Assembly: GCF_000001735.4 (NCBI RefSeq)
Contig: NC_003074.8
Span: 9,300,101-9,364,100 of the forward strand
Direction: 5' to 3'
Origin: Arabidopsis thaliana
Taxonomy: Eukaryota > Streptophyta > Magnoliopsida > Brassicales > Brassicaceae
Length of the DNA stretch: 64,000 bases
Shown here piece after piece: positions 47,140-60,195 of this stretch (position 1 is its first letter; every line of letters begins with the position of its first letter). The notes under the pieces were generated by a model. The model was not told the origin of the DNA and made no database searches. It was given only the letters and a program-made list of their open reading frames with translations. The translations under genes were made by a program, and so were the position numbers.

Positions 47140-47703
47140 GAGCATCTCCAATGGAAAAGCTTTTTCTATGGTTCTCTTCATTTTTTAAAATTAAATTTTT
47201 AAAAAAACTTACAAGAGAGCTTTTGGATTTTCTTTTTAGTTTTTCATTCTCCAATAATAGTTTCTCTTACACAAATTCTCTAAAGAAAGGAAATTATTTT
47301 ACTATTATTTTATTAATAATAATTATTGCAAATCATAAAATATTAAAAATACATTATTTTGAAATATTTTAAAATAGATATTCCAAAAAGGAAAATTGAA
47401 ATAACGATCAGTTGTTCTGTTGATTGATGATACGATGATGCATCTATTGAGATTGATAACGTTAGAAACGAGATCCAACAGAGTAATATCCATAACAGAA
47501 CACAAGAATAAAAAAAGAATAAAAGGCAAAAAAAAAATTGTTAAAAATTTTAAACAGATTAATTATAGCTTGCCACGTAGCAGGCTCCTCAAGTTAAAAA
47601 AAAAGCTCTTCTCTCCATATTAATGTATTTTCATTTATTTTTATTACAATTAAATTAGAGAACCCGTGATTTTTGAGCAGAGAACCTCCTATTGGAAGTG
47701 CTC
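47140..47703. mobile_element. Harbinger/Tourist-type MITE, 564 bp
   Basis: Ends GAGCATCTCCAATGG and CTATTGGAAGTGCTC are inverted repeats (GAGCA-C/T-CTCCAAT type) flanked by TAA at 47137-47139 and 47704-47706. The interior is AT-rich. Small ORFs inside (47151-47372, 47420-47623) show no transposase features. It differs from the 46380 element in both ends and interior, so it is a separate family. Confidence 0.8.
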
Positions 47704-47706
47704 TAA

Positions 47707-49592
47707 GTTCGTCGTAGACAAAGTTAATCACCGTCCTGGTATTAACCACACGACCTCAAATAGACATAGATTTTTTTTTTCTTTTACCTTTTTAAATAGA
47801 GAGTTATAGTTATAACCTTTCTATATATCTTTGTTTTTATGGAACTTCGTTCTTATTAATTTACAACGTTTCTATGTTTTACTTATAAACTATTTATCTA
47901 TCTCTATTTACTTATCAGTTGATCGATTTTGATTCTTAATTTGTAACATGTGTTTTTATGGATTTTGCTTAAATCTTTTTATTTATCTGAAGCCGAAAAA
48001 TCTTATATGTTGTTTGATGTAGAGGGGTTGAAGTCTCCTATCATTTATGTTTTTTTGCTTAAATGGTTCTTTTGTGACATTAATTATTAAGTTGCTCTAT
48101 TTTATGCGTATGTGTGTTTTACCATCGAAGCAGTAGTAGCTGACTATACTGGACGAATCCCTAACCTTTTTTTTTTCGTCCGGAATCCCTAACCTACGTT
48201 TAAAATTTGAGGCAGACTTTAGTGTTGCTAATAATAGTTTAGGGTTAATATCATTGGTTTGTAAAAAAAAAGAAGAAATCATTGACTTATGTAAGTTTTT
48301 ATTATTGTGTGTCGTTTGATATGTCAATGTTGACTTCATGTGTCTAAAGATGATTCATTATCTTCTTTGGCCAAACAAAAACTATTTGTCTGCATATCCG
48401 AATAAAAATTATTTACTTTGCACTGATTTTGGTGGAGAATTAAACTTTGAAAATGTTCCCTACCAAAAAAGAAAACTTTGAAAATGTTTATTTTATTGCA
48501 AGCATGCGTTAATATTTTTTTTCCAAGATTTCATATCCACTCATCTACAACTTGATAGATTTTGTTCTTTCACATTACAAAATATGCATTTGTAAGAAAT
48601 TAATACAATACTAGAATCTTCTCATGGAAAATACCCACGATGAAAGATATGTTCATGTCATGAGCTCAATGTTTGAGCTTCCTTTCAATTTCAGTTTTAG
48701 AATTTTAGCATATAAAAGTTTCTAAATTTTTAATGTAATCACTAATTTGATTGAGAACCAACTTTTATCATTGCACAAAAGAATACAAAATAAAAAATAT
48801 TTTACCTTGTGTTATGTACCTTCAAAAACCAAGTAAGTACTATATGATGTTTTACTATTTTCTGAATTTCGTATTTGAAATCAAATTTCTGTCAATAGTA
48901 ATTATTTTTTTTTGAAAAATTACAGCAATTATAAAGTCTTTTATATATTAGATACTTATTATTACCAACATCAATATATATATATATAATTAATATTCTG
49001 ACAACTATTATTAATCATACTCTCTATGTTTTTTATTAATGTATATTAAAGGATTTTCCACATATTATGATATGATTATAGATGCAATATTTTTGTGATT
49101 TATAATTTTGAATTTTTTATAACTCGAAATCATCTGTATTTAATTATTATTTTTTGAAGTTTATAATTCATTAAAAATAACTAATAAATATTGCATTGAG
49201 AACTTAAAATATCTTTTTTTTTGAAATAAAACAATTCCTAAACATAGAGTAACAAAAATAAAAAGAGAGTATATATATTTCACCAAAATATAAGATAACT
49301 GATTAAAAAACTATTAGTATATAGTACATTTCACCAAAATATATAAAACAATCTACTACTTTAAAAATAATAATTAAGCTCTCTCGAACTTAAAAATTGC
49401 ATAGCACAAACCGAGACTAATTGATTCAACCGAGACTAAACCGGAGAATAAGCCTAAACCAGAACCCTCGGAATCATTTAGAAGGATAGTCTTGTTGTAT
49501 CACAGCGAGACAGCTTCTCTTCCCCATCTTCTCTCGCTGCTTCTTCGATCATTGAAGCATCCACCCAGAAAAACCCTAATTCTCCTGACAAA
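47707..49592. other. Intergenic, AT-rich; ends in the leader of the SLH-domain gene
   Basis: No gene is supported. AATCCCTAACCT is duplicated at about 48157-48195, and a short TA run lies at 48972-48988. The GC-richer last 200 bases are the likely 5' leader of the downstream gene. Confidence 0.5.
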
Positions 49593-52158
49593 ATGAGCTC
49601 TTTCTCAGTTAAAAAGTCCCCAAATTCTTCCTTCCTCTTCCCAAAAATCACACCTTTACTTATACGACATCGTCTCACTCTCCCATTACTAGTTCCTCCT
49701 CACAAACCACCAAGATTCCGCATCGTTGCTTCTCTCTCCGGTACTTCATGGGTCTCTCAAGCTTCTCAAGACAAATATGGTGGTTGGGCTCTTGCTGAAG
49801 ATGAAACTCCTTCTCCTCATTCGATAACTAAAAAAAGTTAGTACCTTCGAAGAATGTTAGTGGGAAATTGAAGAAATTTCATAACTTTGTGTTGCAATTG
49901 ATTTGATTATTTGTTTTTTGTGAGTTTAGAGTGGAGGAATGTTGTAATCACTGGTGTTGGATCGTCACTTGCTGTTGTATTAGCTACTATTGCTTACTTC
50001 TCAATCTCCAGAAAAGGTCCAACAACAATTCTTAACTCGTTTGGTCTGTTTCTGAATTTTGTAGGATGGTTTAATCTGAGATTCTGTGGTTTGTTGTTTC
50101 TTTGACAGGTTTTAGGTTTAGCTTTAGTAATCTATTGCAATATCAAAATGTGGAATTGGATCAGAATGATAATGAAGAGAGTGAAACTCTGTTCAATGAT
50201 GAGAACAATTCTCCTTCTGAGGCTAACTCTGAAAGCGTTGACTATGTTTCAGATAATGTTGACTCAAGTAAGTTCTCATCTTGGTTAATTTGTGAGTTTG
50301 AAAGAATCTGTAAACTGTTGTTACCATTTGCTCTAACAAGTCTTTACTTTAGCATCAACCGGAAAAACTCACCGTGTCGCTACTCCGGTTGCTGTGGATG
50401 CTGCTCAACAGGAAGCAATAGCAGTTTTAAAGAAACTAAAGGTTTGTTTCGAGAAACTTGCTCTTGAATTGAGCCTTAGTTGTCCAGCTCTGATCATGAA
50501 CATGTTACTTGTAATTAAGTTGTTCAGATATATGAAGATGATATAGTGGCAGACGAGTTGTGTACTAAACGAGAGTATGCTAGATGGCTAGTTCGTTCTA
50601 ATTCGTTATTAGAGAGGTAATGATACTTGGAGCACATTTTTCCAATAAGTCATAAGTCTCTTAGCGTTTGTGGTGGATTGACACAATGTGTTTCTCTTGC
50701 CTTTAGAAATCCAATGCACATGATTGTGCCAGCAGTAGCTTTAGCTGGCTCTTCTATTCCTGCATTTGACGATATAAATACCTCAGACCCTGACTTCGAG
50801 TACATTCAAGGTAAAAATCGATAAGAGATATTTCTACTTTGGTTTAATAGTTTATTAGAACTTCTGTAAATGATATATATTTTTGGGTTTTTATTCAGCC
50901 TTGGCAGAGGCAGGCATTACTTCCAGCAAGCTCAGCGGAGAAGATTCTCGAAATGACTTGGGAAACAGTAATTTTAATCCTGAAAGGTATAATAAGGATT
51001 AGCTTTTTTCATCTGCTATGTATTTGTCTCATTGTTCACTGATTTCTAATTGTTTGTAATTTTAACTAAAATGGTGGCTGCAGTTTTGTCTCCCGACTCG
51101 ATTTGGTTAACTGGAAAGCTCAGTTGGAGTGTGGTTTCCATCCAGAAATTATGGAAGAGGTATGATGAAGTTTTAACATTTGAGGATAAATGGCAATGTT
51201 TATCAAATACTTTTATCTCTTAAACTGCCTGACTTGTTTACAGTCCAGATATCAAGGACAAAGGTCGACTATATAGACACGAAGAATATCAATCCCGATA
51301 TGGCTCTCGGATTCTTCTTGGACTTCTTGATGGGTGACAAGAGTACGATCAGAAACGTTTTTGGTATTCTTCTATCTCTAATTCTGACCTTCTCCTTCTT
51401 CATTGTATTGTTGATGTGTGTATGTAATTGAGTTTTCATAACTTACAGGTAGGATCAAGCGGTTTCAGCCAAATAGACCTGTTACGAAAGCACAAGCAGC
51501 TGTAGCATTAACAAGCGGTAAAATGGTGAAAGCTATCACAGCAGAGCTATCAAGGTTAGAAGCAGAGTCCCTCTCGCAGAAAGCTGAGACAGAAGAAATC
51601 AGATCGGAATTGCTAGAAAAAGGCGAGATAAGGCAATTTTGGGATGAGAAGATTCAGGCAGAGAGATCCCGAGGATTTGAGATGGAAGAGCTGTATCTCT
51701 CTAGAGTTAATGAAGTAGAAGAAGAAAAAACCACTCAGGAGAAGTGGTCTGCGGAGCGTTTGAAAGAGAAAGCAGCCATAGACTGTCAGAAACAGTTGCT
51801 TAATAGCTTGACTGAGGAGATTGATGAGATGTCTCAGAGGCTAATATCTGATAAATCTGTTTATCTGACTGAACACAGCAAGTTACAAGAGATGCTAAGT
51901 GACTTACAATCAAAACTTGAATCGCTTATCGACAAAAGATCTATCCTCGAAGCTGAAGTCGAAGCTCTTCGGATACTAAGGTAAATGGATATTTATTATT
52001 GTAGCAAAGTTTTGATATTTTGGAAAAGTTTTAACTAATTATGAGTGAATGAAAGAAAATGCAGATCTTGGATAGAGGATGAAGGTAAGGCAAGCCAAGC
52101 CAGAGCTAAGGTTCTCGAAGAAGCGGGACGAAGATGGAAATGGAACGATAATGCTTGA
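49593..52158 (+). CDS. Plastid-type SLH-domain coiled-coil protein (At3g25680-like)
   Basis: Eleven exons by my splice reading: 49593-49836, 49930-50016, 50109-50267, 50353-50441, 50528-50616, 50707-50810, 50899-50986, 51084-51159, 51249-51342, 51449-51980, 52065-52158. These give a continuous 551-residue frame; the exon 9 borders are the least certain. The basic, Ser/Pro-rich, acid-free N-terminus looks like a chloroplast transit peptide. A single membrane helix follows at about 84-108 (VVITGVGSSLAVVLATIAYF). The region from about 195 to 345 has S-layer-homology features (REYARWLVRSNSLLERNP, IPAFDDINTSDPDFEYIQALAEAGI). The large exon 10 encodes a charged coiled coil. Plant SLH proteins of this type are plastid proteins of unknown role. 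The stop is about 1.8 kb from the CHUP1 start, on the same strand. Confidence 0.87.
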
Positions 52159-53960
52159 ATCTTTCTTCAGATTGTACAAAAATTTGTTGAGTGATCATTG
52201 TTTGTTATATTAAGCAAATCCACAAATTTGGTTTTGTTGGTTTTTTATTTGGGGAAAGACAATTGACTATTAACCCTTAATCCAATCTTGGTTTCAAATT
52301 AAAGAGAGAATAAATGTTGAAGAACCTAATCATTGGCTTCGAACTTATTCTCACACTTTCTTTCTTTAGCAATGAAATTTCAAATTTTGAAGAGCGATTT
52401 ACAAAAACCGTTGATTAAAAATGAAACCTTCACGCCATTGTTCAATACTATCAAAGTTCAGTGCTTTCTCTATAACCAACAATCGACATTGGAAGAAGAA
52501 AACTCTAATCTTCGCTAGTTGAAGTCTGGTATGCTTCTTCTCCCTTTTCACGAACTGGGTTTGCTTAAAAATCGCTTCTTCTTCTTCTTCCTTTAGACAT
52601 TTAGTTTTTAGGGTTTCGTAGTTAACAGTTACAGTGTACCAGTCAAACCAAAACTGGGTCATAATTTAAGAGTTACGTCTTTTGTTTTAGAAAAGAAACT
52701 TTCTCAATTCTTAGTGTATCTTTGATGAATTCCAATGTTTTTCCTCAGACAAGAAACAATTAAACCCGTTCTTGTCTTTTTGCTTTGCAAGTGTATGTTC
52801 TCTCTGACTTGTTCACACCAGAAAATTCCTCTGCCATACAATAATACAGTAGATAGATAAGTTCGTTTAGGCTCCACTTGTATCTGAATCTTTTAACTGT
52901 TTTGTGCAGATTGGTAAAAAAGAATCAGAATCCAGTGAAGGGTCTAAATATGAGTTTCCACACCATATCATGTAAGATTCTTACATCTCTTTACAAGAAC
53001 CTGTTCTCTTTTGTTATCTCTTCTTATTCACACACTTGTTTCTTAGATAAGGCTAAAAAGGCAAACATGTGAAATCTATGGCTGATAAAAAAGGGTTTTG
53101 ATAAGATAATGAAAAGGCCATTCTTGGTTTTCATGTTTGGTTGATTTGATTTTCCTTTACCATTTTAACTAAAATTGAATTAGAAAAAAAATTCAATCTT
53201 TCTGTTTTCTTGTATATGGTTGTTGCTATGTAGCGTGGCAACACACCTCTACTTGTACCTGGTCCCCCAAACATCTCAACATAATCTAAATCTCACATTT
53301 TTCTTATGCAAATGGACCAAACTTATTTCTTGAATGACCTTTACCAAATTTTGAGATCACTAATCTTTATATTGACTAGATTTGTCTTTGATAAATGTCT
53401 TATCTTTAACTAACTTATGTGTTTAGTTCACCGTCTAGTTTGGTAAATTGCTATAACACAAGAGACAGAATTCTTAATCTTTAGCTTTGAACTTTTAATT
53501 GAGTTTTTTTTCACAGCTGCTTCTTGGTCATGGCTTAAGACCCCATCTATTACGATACATGTCTATTTCCTCATCTGTCTTGAGCTAAAAACAGCGACTA
53601 TTATTGGTTGTTTTTTCATTTTATTTAATGCTGAGATTTTTGGACTCTGATGCATGCGACTTGAGAGGTCCATAAAGCTGATAAGATCGAATTTTGTGAT
53701 GATAAGTGTCTTTTTTTTTTCCTTCTTTTCTTTGGTGGACATAGTTCTGTAAAGTTTTGTCAGTACCTGGAAGTTTCTCTTACAGAAGCAAGTGTGTTTA
53801 TCCATTTGTCATAAGGTTGATGAACAAGATTTGGACTAGAGATTGTTTGAAGGAACGATGGGTTAAGTTAGTATCAGTAGAGTGATAATTTTAAGGAGAC
53901 TTTCCGGTTCTGTAGATGAGACGGGGAAGGGAATTGATTCCCATTTCAAGATTTTAATAT
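52159..53960. other. 3' end of the SLH gene, then CHUP1 leader and leader intron
   Basis: The SLH gene's 3' untranslated region occupies roughly the first 150 bases. A CT-rich leader starts near 52350 and seems to be split by an intron between GGTATGC (52529) and TTTGTGCAG (52919), since nothing coding precedes the CHUP1 start at 53961. A further leader intron may exist. ORFs in this stretch (52333, 52399, 52878) are not genes. Confidence 0.5.
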
Positions 53961-56900
53961 ATGTTTGTCCGGATAGGGTTTGTTGTTGCTGCTTCCATTG
54001 CAGCAGTTACTGTTAAGCGGCTCAACGTTAAACCCTCCAAACCAAGCAAACCATCAGGTACTACTGTTTTTTCTTATACAAGCACCAACTGTATTTAACA
54101 CCATACATAGCATCTGACTTTGTTTTGTTTTCTGCATTTCGCTCTTAAGATAATGGCGAAGGAGGCGACAAAGAACAGTCTGTGGATCCCGACTACAATC
54201 TCAATGACAAGAATGTAAGTGTACTTTGGAAAGTTTTGTTCTTTCAGAGACATGTTTTTGACAACTTGGATAATATTTTCAGCTGCAAGAGGAGGAAGAG
54301 GAAGAAGAAGAAGAGGTGAAACTAATCAACAGTGTAATCAATCAGACTCGTGGAAGTTTCTCGGACTACTTAGATGATGATATATTACCCGAGTTTGAAG
54401 ATCTTTTATCTGGTGAGATTGAGTATCCATTGCCTGATGATGATAATAACTTGGAGAAAGCTGAGAAAGAGAGGAAATATGAAGTCGAGATGGCTTATAA
54501 CGATGGTGAGCTCGAACGGTTAAAGCAATTAGTTAAGGAGCTAGAAGAAAGAGAAGTGAAACTTGAAGGTGAATTACTCGAGTATTATGGACTTAAAGAG
54601 CAAGAATCAGATATCGTTGAGTTACAAAGACAGCTCAAGATCAAGACTGTTGAGATTGATATGTTAAACATCACTATTAATTCTCTGCAAGCTGAGAGAA
54701 AAAAGCTTCAAGAAGAGCTCTCACAAAACGGTATTGTAAGAAAGGAGCTTGAAGTGGCGAGAAACAAGATCAAGGAGTTGCAGAGGCAAATCCAACTCGA
54801 TGCTAACCAGACGAAAGGACAGTTACTGTTGCTTAAGCAGCATGTATCAAGTCTTCAAATGAAAGAAGAAGAAGCTATGAATAAAGATACTGAAGTTGAG
54901 AGGAAGCTTAAAGCTGTACAGGATTTGGAAGTGCAAGTTATGGAACTCAAGAGAAAAAATAGAGAGCTTCAACATGAGAAGAGAGAGTTATCCATTAAAC
55001 TCGATTCAGCGGAAGCAAGAATTGCAACTCTTTCAAACATGACTGAGGTATGTGTAATGATTCCTTCATAATCAGTTTTATTCTTCCTTTCTTGGATTGT
55101 AATGTTCTGTCTTTTTTCGTAGAGCGATAAAGTGGCGAAAGTTAGAGAAGAGGTTAACAATTTGAAGCATAACAATGAGGATTTGTTAAAGCAAGTGGAA
55201 GGGCTTCAAATGAATAGGTTTAGTGAAGTTGAGGAATTGGTTTATCTACGTTGGGTCAATGCATGTTTACGGTATGAGTTAAGAAACTACCAGACACCAG
55301 CTGGTAAAATCTCAGCTCGTGACTTAAGCAAGAACCTAAGCCCCAAGTCCCAAGCAAAAGCAAAACGGTTAATGTTAGAGTATGCTGGTTCAGAGCGTGG
55401 CCAAGGAGATACCGACTTAGAAAGCAACTATTCTCAACCTTCATCTCCGGGAAGCGATGATTTCGATAATGCTTCAATGGATAGTTCCACAAGTAGGTTT
55501 AGTAGTTTTAGCAAGAAGCCAGGATTGATTCAGAAACTTAAGAAATGGGGCAAAAGCAAGGATGATTCAAGCGTTCAATCATCGCCTTCAAGATCATTTT
55601 ACGGAGGATCACCGGGAAGACTTAGCTCGAGTATGAATAAACAGAGAGGTCCTTTAGAATCTTTGATGATTAGAAACGCTGGTGAATCCGTAGCCATAAC
55701 AACATTTGGTCAAGTGGATCAAGAATCTCCTGGTACCCCTGAAACACCGAATCTTCCAAGAATCAGAACACAACAACAAGCTTCTTCTCCGGGTGAGGGT
55801 TTGAATTCCGTTGCAGCATCGTTCCACGTGATGTCTAAATCGGTTGACAATGTTTTGGATGAGAAGTATCCTGCGTACAAAGACAGGCATAAGTTGGCAG
55901 TTGAAAGAGAGAAGCACATTAAGCATAAAGCAGATCAAGCAAGAGCAGAGAGATTTGGCGGTAATGTGGCTTTGCCTCCTAAACTTGCTCAACTAAAGGA
56001 GAAAAGGGTTGTTGTTCCCTCTGTGATCACAGCCACAGGTGATCAGTCTAACGAGTCAAATGAATCTAACGAAGGTAAAGCCAGCGAAAACGCTGCAACC
56101 GTAACCAAAATGAAGCTTGTAGACATTGAGAAACGACCTCCTAGAGTACCTCGCCCGCCTCCAAGATCAGCTGGAGGTGGTAAAAGTACTAACTTGCCTT
56201 CAGCAAGACCTCCTTTACCTGGTGGTGGTCCACCACCACCTCCTCCACCACCTGGCGGTGGACCGCCTCCTCCACCTGGCGGTGGACCACCTCCACCACC
56301 ACCTCCTCCTGGAGCACTTGGAAGAGGAGCGGGAGGCGGGAACAAAGTTCACCGAGCTCCTGAGCTTGTTGAGTTTTATCAATCATTGATGAAACGTGAA
56401 TCGAAGAAAGAAGGTGCACCTTCTTTGATCTCTTCAGGAACTGGTAATTCTTCAGCAGCTAGGAACAATATGATTGGGGAAATCGAGAACCGATCAACAT
56501 TCCTCTTAGCAGTAAGTTCACACTTTCAATATAATGTTAAATGCAATTGGATTTGAAACAAAGAATCAATTGTTTAAACTTGATTACAGGTAAAAGCGGA
56601 TGTGGAGACACAAGGGGACTTTGTACAGTCGTTAGCAACTGAAGTCCGAGCTTCTTCTTTCACCGACATAGAAGATCTCTTGGCGTTCGTTAGCTGGCTA
56701 GATGAAGAGCTCTCCTTCTTGGTCATTAACTCCTCTTTTCAACATTACTTTCTAACCGCTATTTCGGTTTTTTTTTTAAAACTCACGGATCAATCTCTAT
56801 CGTTTTGTGTAGGTTGATGAAAGGGCAGTTCTTAAACACTTTGACTGGCCAGAAGGTAAAGCTGATGCGCTACGAGAAGCAGCTTTTGAATATCAAGATC

Positions 56901-57657
56901 TTATGAAACTGGAGAAGCAAGTTACGTCCTTTGTTGATGATCCTAATCTCTCTTGTGAACCTGCTTTGAAGAAGATGTACAAGTTGCTAGAGAAGTAAGT
57001 AAAATGTCAATCCGAAAAACACACACTAAATCTTTCCTTACTAATGTTCCATTTCTGTTTCTTTCACAGGGTTGAACAAAGTGTATACGCGCTTTTACGT
57101 ACGAGAGACATGGCGATTTCACGATATAAAGAATTCGGGATTCCAGTTGATTGGTTATCTGATACTGGCGTCGTAGGAAAGGTAAAACACATTTGTTCTT
57201 TCTGATCCCCTTCCATTTATCTTTTTATCTGGAAAACAATCTTGAAAATGCTCTGTTTGGTTTTTGTTTCATTTTCATCACAACACAGATCAAGCTTTCG
57301 TCAGTCCAGCTCGCGAAGAAGTACATGAAACGAGTAGCTTATGAGCTAGATTCAGTGAGCGGATCCGATAAAGATCCGAACAGAGAGTTCTTGCTTCTCC
57401 AAGGTGTTCGTTTCGCGTTTAGAGTCCATCAGGTAAAATAAAAACAAGAAACATAAGAAACCTAAAATGACCAAAATTTCTCAGTTGTTTGAATATATAA
57501 CTGAATATGTTTGTTTTGTTATGTATAGTTTGCTGGAGGGTTTGATGCAGAGAGCATGAAAGCATTTGAGGAACTTAGAAGCAGAGCCAAAACTGAAAGT
57601 GGAGACAATAATAATAATAATAATAATAATAGCAATGAAGAAGAATCTGTAAACTGA
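53961..57657 (+). CDS. CHUP1: CHUP1, actin-binding chloroplast positioning protein
   Basis: Nine coding exons: 53961-54057, 54150-54214, 54283-55047, 55123-56511, 56590-56721, 56813-56994, 57070-57181, 57289-57432, 57529-57657. They join to 1004 residues, the length known for CHUP1. The N-terminal hydrophobic segment (FVRIGFVVAASIAAVTV) anchors it in the chloroplast outer envelope. An acidic run of Glu is encoded at 54286-54315. A long coiled coil covers about residues 120-360. The Ser-rich middle contains the actin-binding part. The proline-rich stretch at about 672-706 (three PPPPP blocks split by GGG) binds profilin, and the C-terminal third is the conserved CHUP1 domain. The protein positions chloroplasts on the plasma membrane by short actin filaments (established). 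An AAT microsatellite near the stop encodes a poly-Asn run (57607-57630). Confidence 0.97.
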
Positions 57658-58753
57658 GTTTTATTACTTCTCTCTGTATCATTTGTATCACATACTTCAT
57701 TTATAGTACAGTGAAATTTATAGATTCTTGTAAAAAGAAATACAACATTTTTCTTTGACAAAAAAAAAAGAAATACAATTTTTTTGTGTGTAGGTTTGCA
57801 ATGATCTTTATTTACTATATAGTAGTATTAGATAATGAATTGGCAATAAATTTGTAATCTCCCAAACTACTGAAGAAAAGATAAAATAATTGTGGTTTGT
57901 CTTAAAAGTCACATGTTTCATATCATGTGCAGCCATGCAAAGTATCTCCCGAATCTTCTTCACTCTTTAATGTTTTACAGTATTTTGTTTATAAACTTTA
58001 AATCAGTTTCATTGAATTTATCACAATATTTTAGGTTATTTTTTTCCATGTTTTAGTAAAGTGCAAAATAAAAATAATAATGGTTCACTAGATTTACAGC
58101 ATATAACAACAAAAGGACTAGCTCTATTTTTTCTTTTGTAATTTTATGCAATCGTATAAAAGAAATAATATTCATGTTTTTTAAGTTTTGGAAATTAAGT
58201 ATTTCTGCCACCACCTAACAAACAGGGTCCATTTCTTGGGTATAGTACTTTTCACGTCCAAACAAGATCTACATTTATTATAATTATTGTATTCGTATAA
58301 CATTATCATCATAATAATGATTTATATCATCCGACCCTCTTATAATAAATGAAATAAATTCACGGATCTAAGACTAAGATTACAATCACTAATAGTCTAA
58401 TATAACATTTTTCGATTACTCCAACATCAAAATCAACTCTTTTTTTTAATATTATCATACTCCTCTATCAAGAACAAAAACTAAAAAAAAAAGTATAACA
58501 CAAACCGTAAACACGATTACTAATATTTAATGTTTAAAATTATCAATCGAATCAATGATTAAAAAATCAAATAAAGTTAAAAGTAAAAAGAACAAAGAAA
58601 CAAAACAAAAACACATTTAGACAGCTAGAGTTTTATTACAAAAGCCAAAGCTTTATTTTTGATACCCCCCAAAAACAGATATCTTTCAGTCTTCACGTTG
58701 CAATATACTCACATTTCGACCACATACTGACAAAAACTCCGTATATATATACG
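57658..58753. other. Intergenic between CHUP1 and the aspartic protease
   Basis: CHUP1 3' untranslated region, then AT-rich sequence with no gene. The last part is the promoter of the protease gene. Confidence 0.55.
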
Positions 58754-58760
58754 TATAAAA
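58754..58760 (+). promoter_or_regulatory. Probable TATA box of the aspartic protease gene
   Basis: TATAAAA lies 77 bases before the start codon and is followed by a CTTCTTCTTCTT pyrimidine leader, a normal arrangement for an Arabidopsis promoter. Confidence 0.55.
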
Positions 58761-58836
58761 ATACGGTCTTCTTCTTCTTCTTCATCTCTTACAAACACAG
58801 ACACAAAAATCACAAAACCCTTCTCACTCTCTCTCA

Positions 58837-60195
58837 ATGTTTCCTCTCATCTTCTTCCTCTGTTCTTTCCTCTCTCTTTTCCTCCTCCCGCCGTCAAATA
58901 TCGCCGCCGTGAGTAACCACAACAAATACCTAAAGCTTCCACTACTACGCAAATCTCCGTTTCCTTCTCCAACACAAGCTCTAGCTTTAGACACTCGCCG
59001 TCTCCATTTTCTCTCTCTCCGTAGAAAACCAATCCCATTCGTCAAATCTCCGGTGGTCTCCGGCGCAGCTTCCGGGTCGGGTCAATACTTTGTGGATCTT
59101 CGTATCGGACAACCGCCTCAATCGTTACTTCTGATCGCCGACACAGGAAGCGATCTCGTTTGGGTTAAATGTTCAGCTTGCCGGAACTGTTCTCATCATT
59201 CTCCGGCCACCGTCTTCTTCCCTCGCCACTCCTCAACATTCTCTCCCGCCCATTGCTACGACCCGGTTTGTCGTTTAGTACCTAAACCGGATCGAGCTCC
59301 GATATGTAACCATACCCGGATCCATTCCACGTGTCATTACGAGTATGGTTACGCTGACGGTTCATTAACTTCCGGTTTATTCGCTAGAGAAACGACGTCG
59401 TTGAAAACAAGCTCTGGTAAAGAAGCGAGGTTAAAAAGCGTTGCTTTTGGATGCGGGTTTCGGATCTCGGGTCAATCCGTATCAGGTACGAGTTTCAATG
59501 GAGCCAATGGAGTAATGGGCTTGGGCCGTGGGCCTATTTCTTTTGCTTCTCAGTTGGGCCGTCGTTTTGGTAACAAGTTTTCTTATTGCTTAATGGATTA
59601 CACACTCTCTCCGCCGCCGACGAGTTATCTCATCATCGGTAACGGCGGCGACGGCATTTCAAAGCTTTTCTTCACTCCGTTGCTCACGAATCCGTTATCG
59701 CCAACTTTTTACTACGTTAAATTAAAATCTGTTTTCGTTAACGGTGCGAAATTACGAATCGATCCTTCAATTTGGGAAATCGATGATTCAGGTAACGGCG
59801 GAACCGTCGTGGATTCCGGCACAACCTTAGCGTTTTTAGCTGAACCGGCGTATCGATCGGTTATCGCCGCCGTGAGACGACGGGTAAAGCTCCCTATCGC
59901 TGATGCGCTGACTCCGGGGTTTGATTTATGCGTTAACGTCTCCGGCGTCACGAAACCGGAAAAGATATTACCGAGGTTGAAATTTGAATTCTCCGGTGGT
60001 GCTGTGTTTGTTCCGCCGCCGAGGAATTACTTTATTGAGACGGAGGAGCAGATTCAGTGTCTGGCGATTCAATCGGTGGATCCGAAAGTTGGATTTTCAG
60101 TGATTGGGAATTTGATGCAACAAGGTTTCTTGTTTGAATTCGATAGAGATAGATCACGGTTAGGTTTTTCTCGTCGTGGTTGTGCTCTGCCGTGA
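58837..60195 (+). CDS. Secreted pepsin-type (A1) aspartic protease
   Basis: Intronless 452-residue protein. A signal peptide (FPLIFFLCSFLSLFLLPPS) leads into a propeptide of about 50 residues. The two catalytic motifs are DTGS (residues 102-105, in ADTGSDLVW) and DSGT (326-329, in VVDSGTTLAF); both are intact. Between DTGS and the Tyr flap there is a cysteine-rich insert (CSACRNC, CYDPVCRL, STCHYEYGYADGS), the signature of plant nucellin-like/CND41-type A1B proteases. The plant-specific saposin-like insert of typical phytepsins is absent. The conserved C-terminal CLAIQS and GFSVIGNLMQQGFLFEFD motifs are present. It is predicted to act in the apoplast or vacuole; no substrate can be inferred. 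By recall the locus is At3g25700. The GC-rich third codon positions stand out against the flanks. Confidence 0.93.
   Translation: MFPLIFFLCSFLSLFLLPPSNIAAVSNHNKYLKLPLLRKSPFPSPTQALALDTRRLHFLSLRRKPIPFVKSPVVSGAASGSGQYFVDLRIGQPPQSLLLIADTGSDLVWVKCSACRNCSHHSPATVFFPRHSSTFSPAHCYDPVCRLVPKPDRAPICNHTRIHSTCHYEYGYADGSLTSGLFARETTSLKTSSGKEARLKSVAFGCGFRISGQSVSGTSFNGANGVMGLGRGPISFASQLGRRFGNKFSYCLMDYTLSPPPTSYLIIGNGGDGISKLFFTPLLTNPLSPTFYYVKLKSVFVNGAKLRIDPSIWEIDDSGNGGTVVDSGTTLAFLAEPAYRSVIAAVRRRVKLPIADALTPGFDLCVNVSGVTKPEKILPRLKFEFSGGAVFVPPPRNYFIETEEQIQCLAIQSVDPKVGFSVIGNLMQQGFLFEFDRDRSRLGFSRRGCALP

Noticed and set aside
56043..56419. Minus-strand Gly/Pro-rich and Val-rich ORFs in CHUP1
   Set aside because: Antisense shadows of the CHUP1 proline-rich exon.
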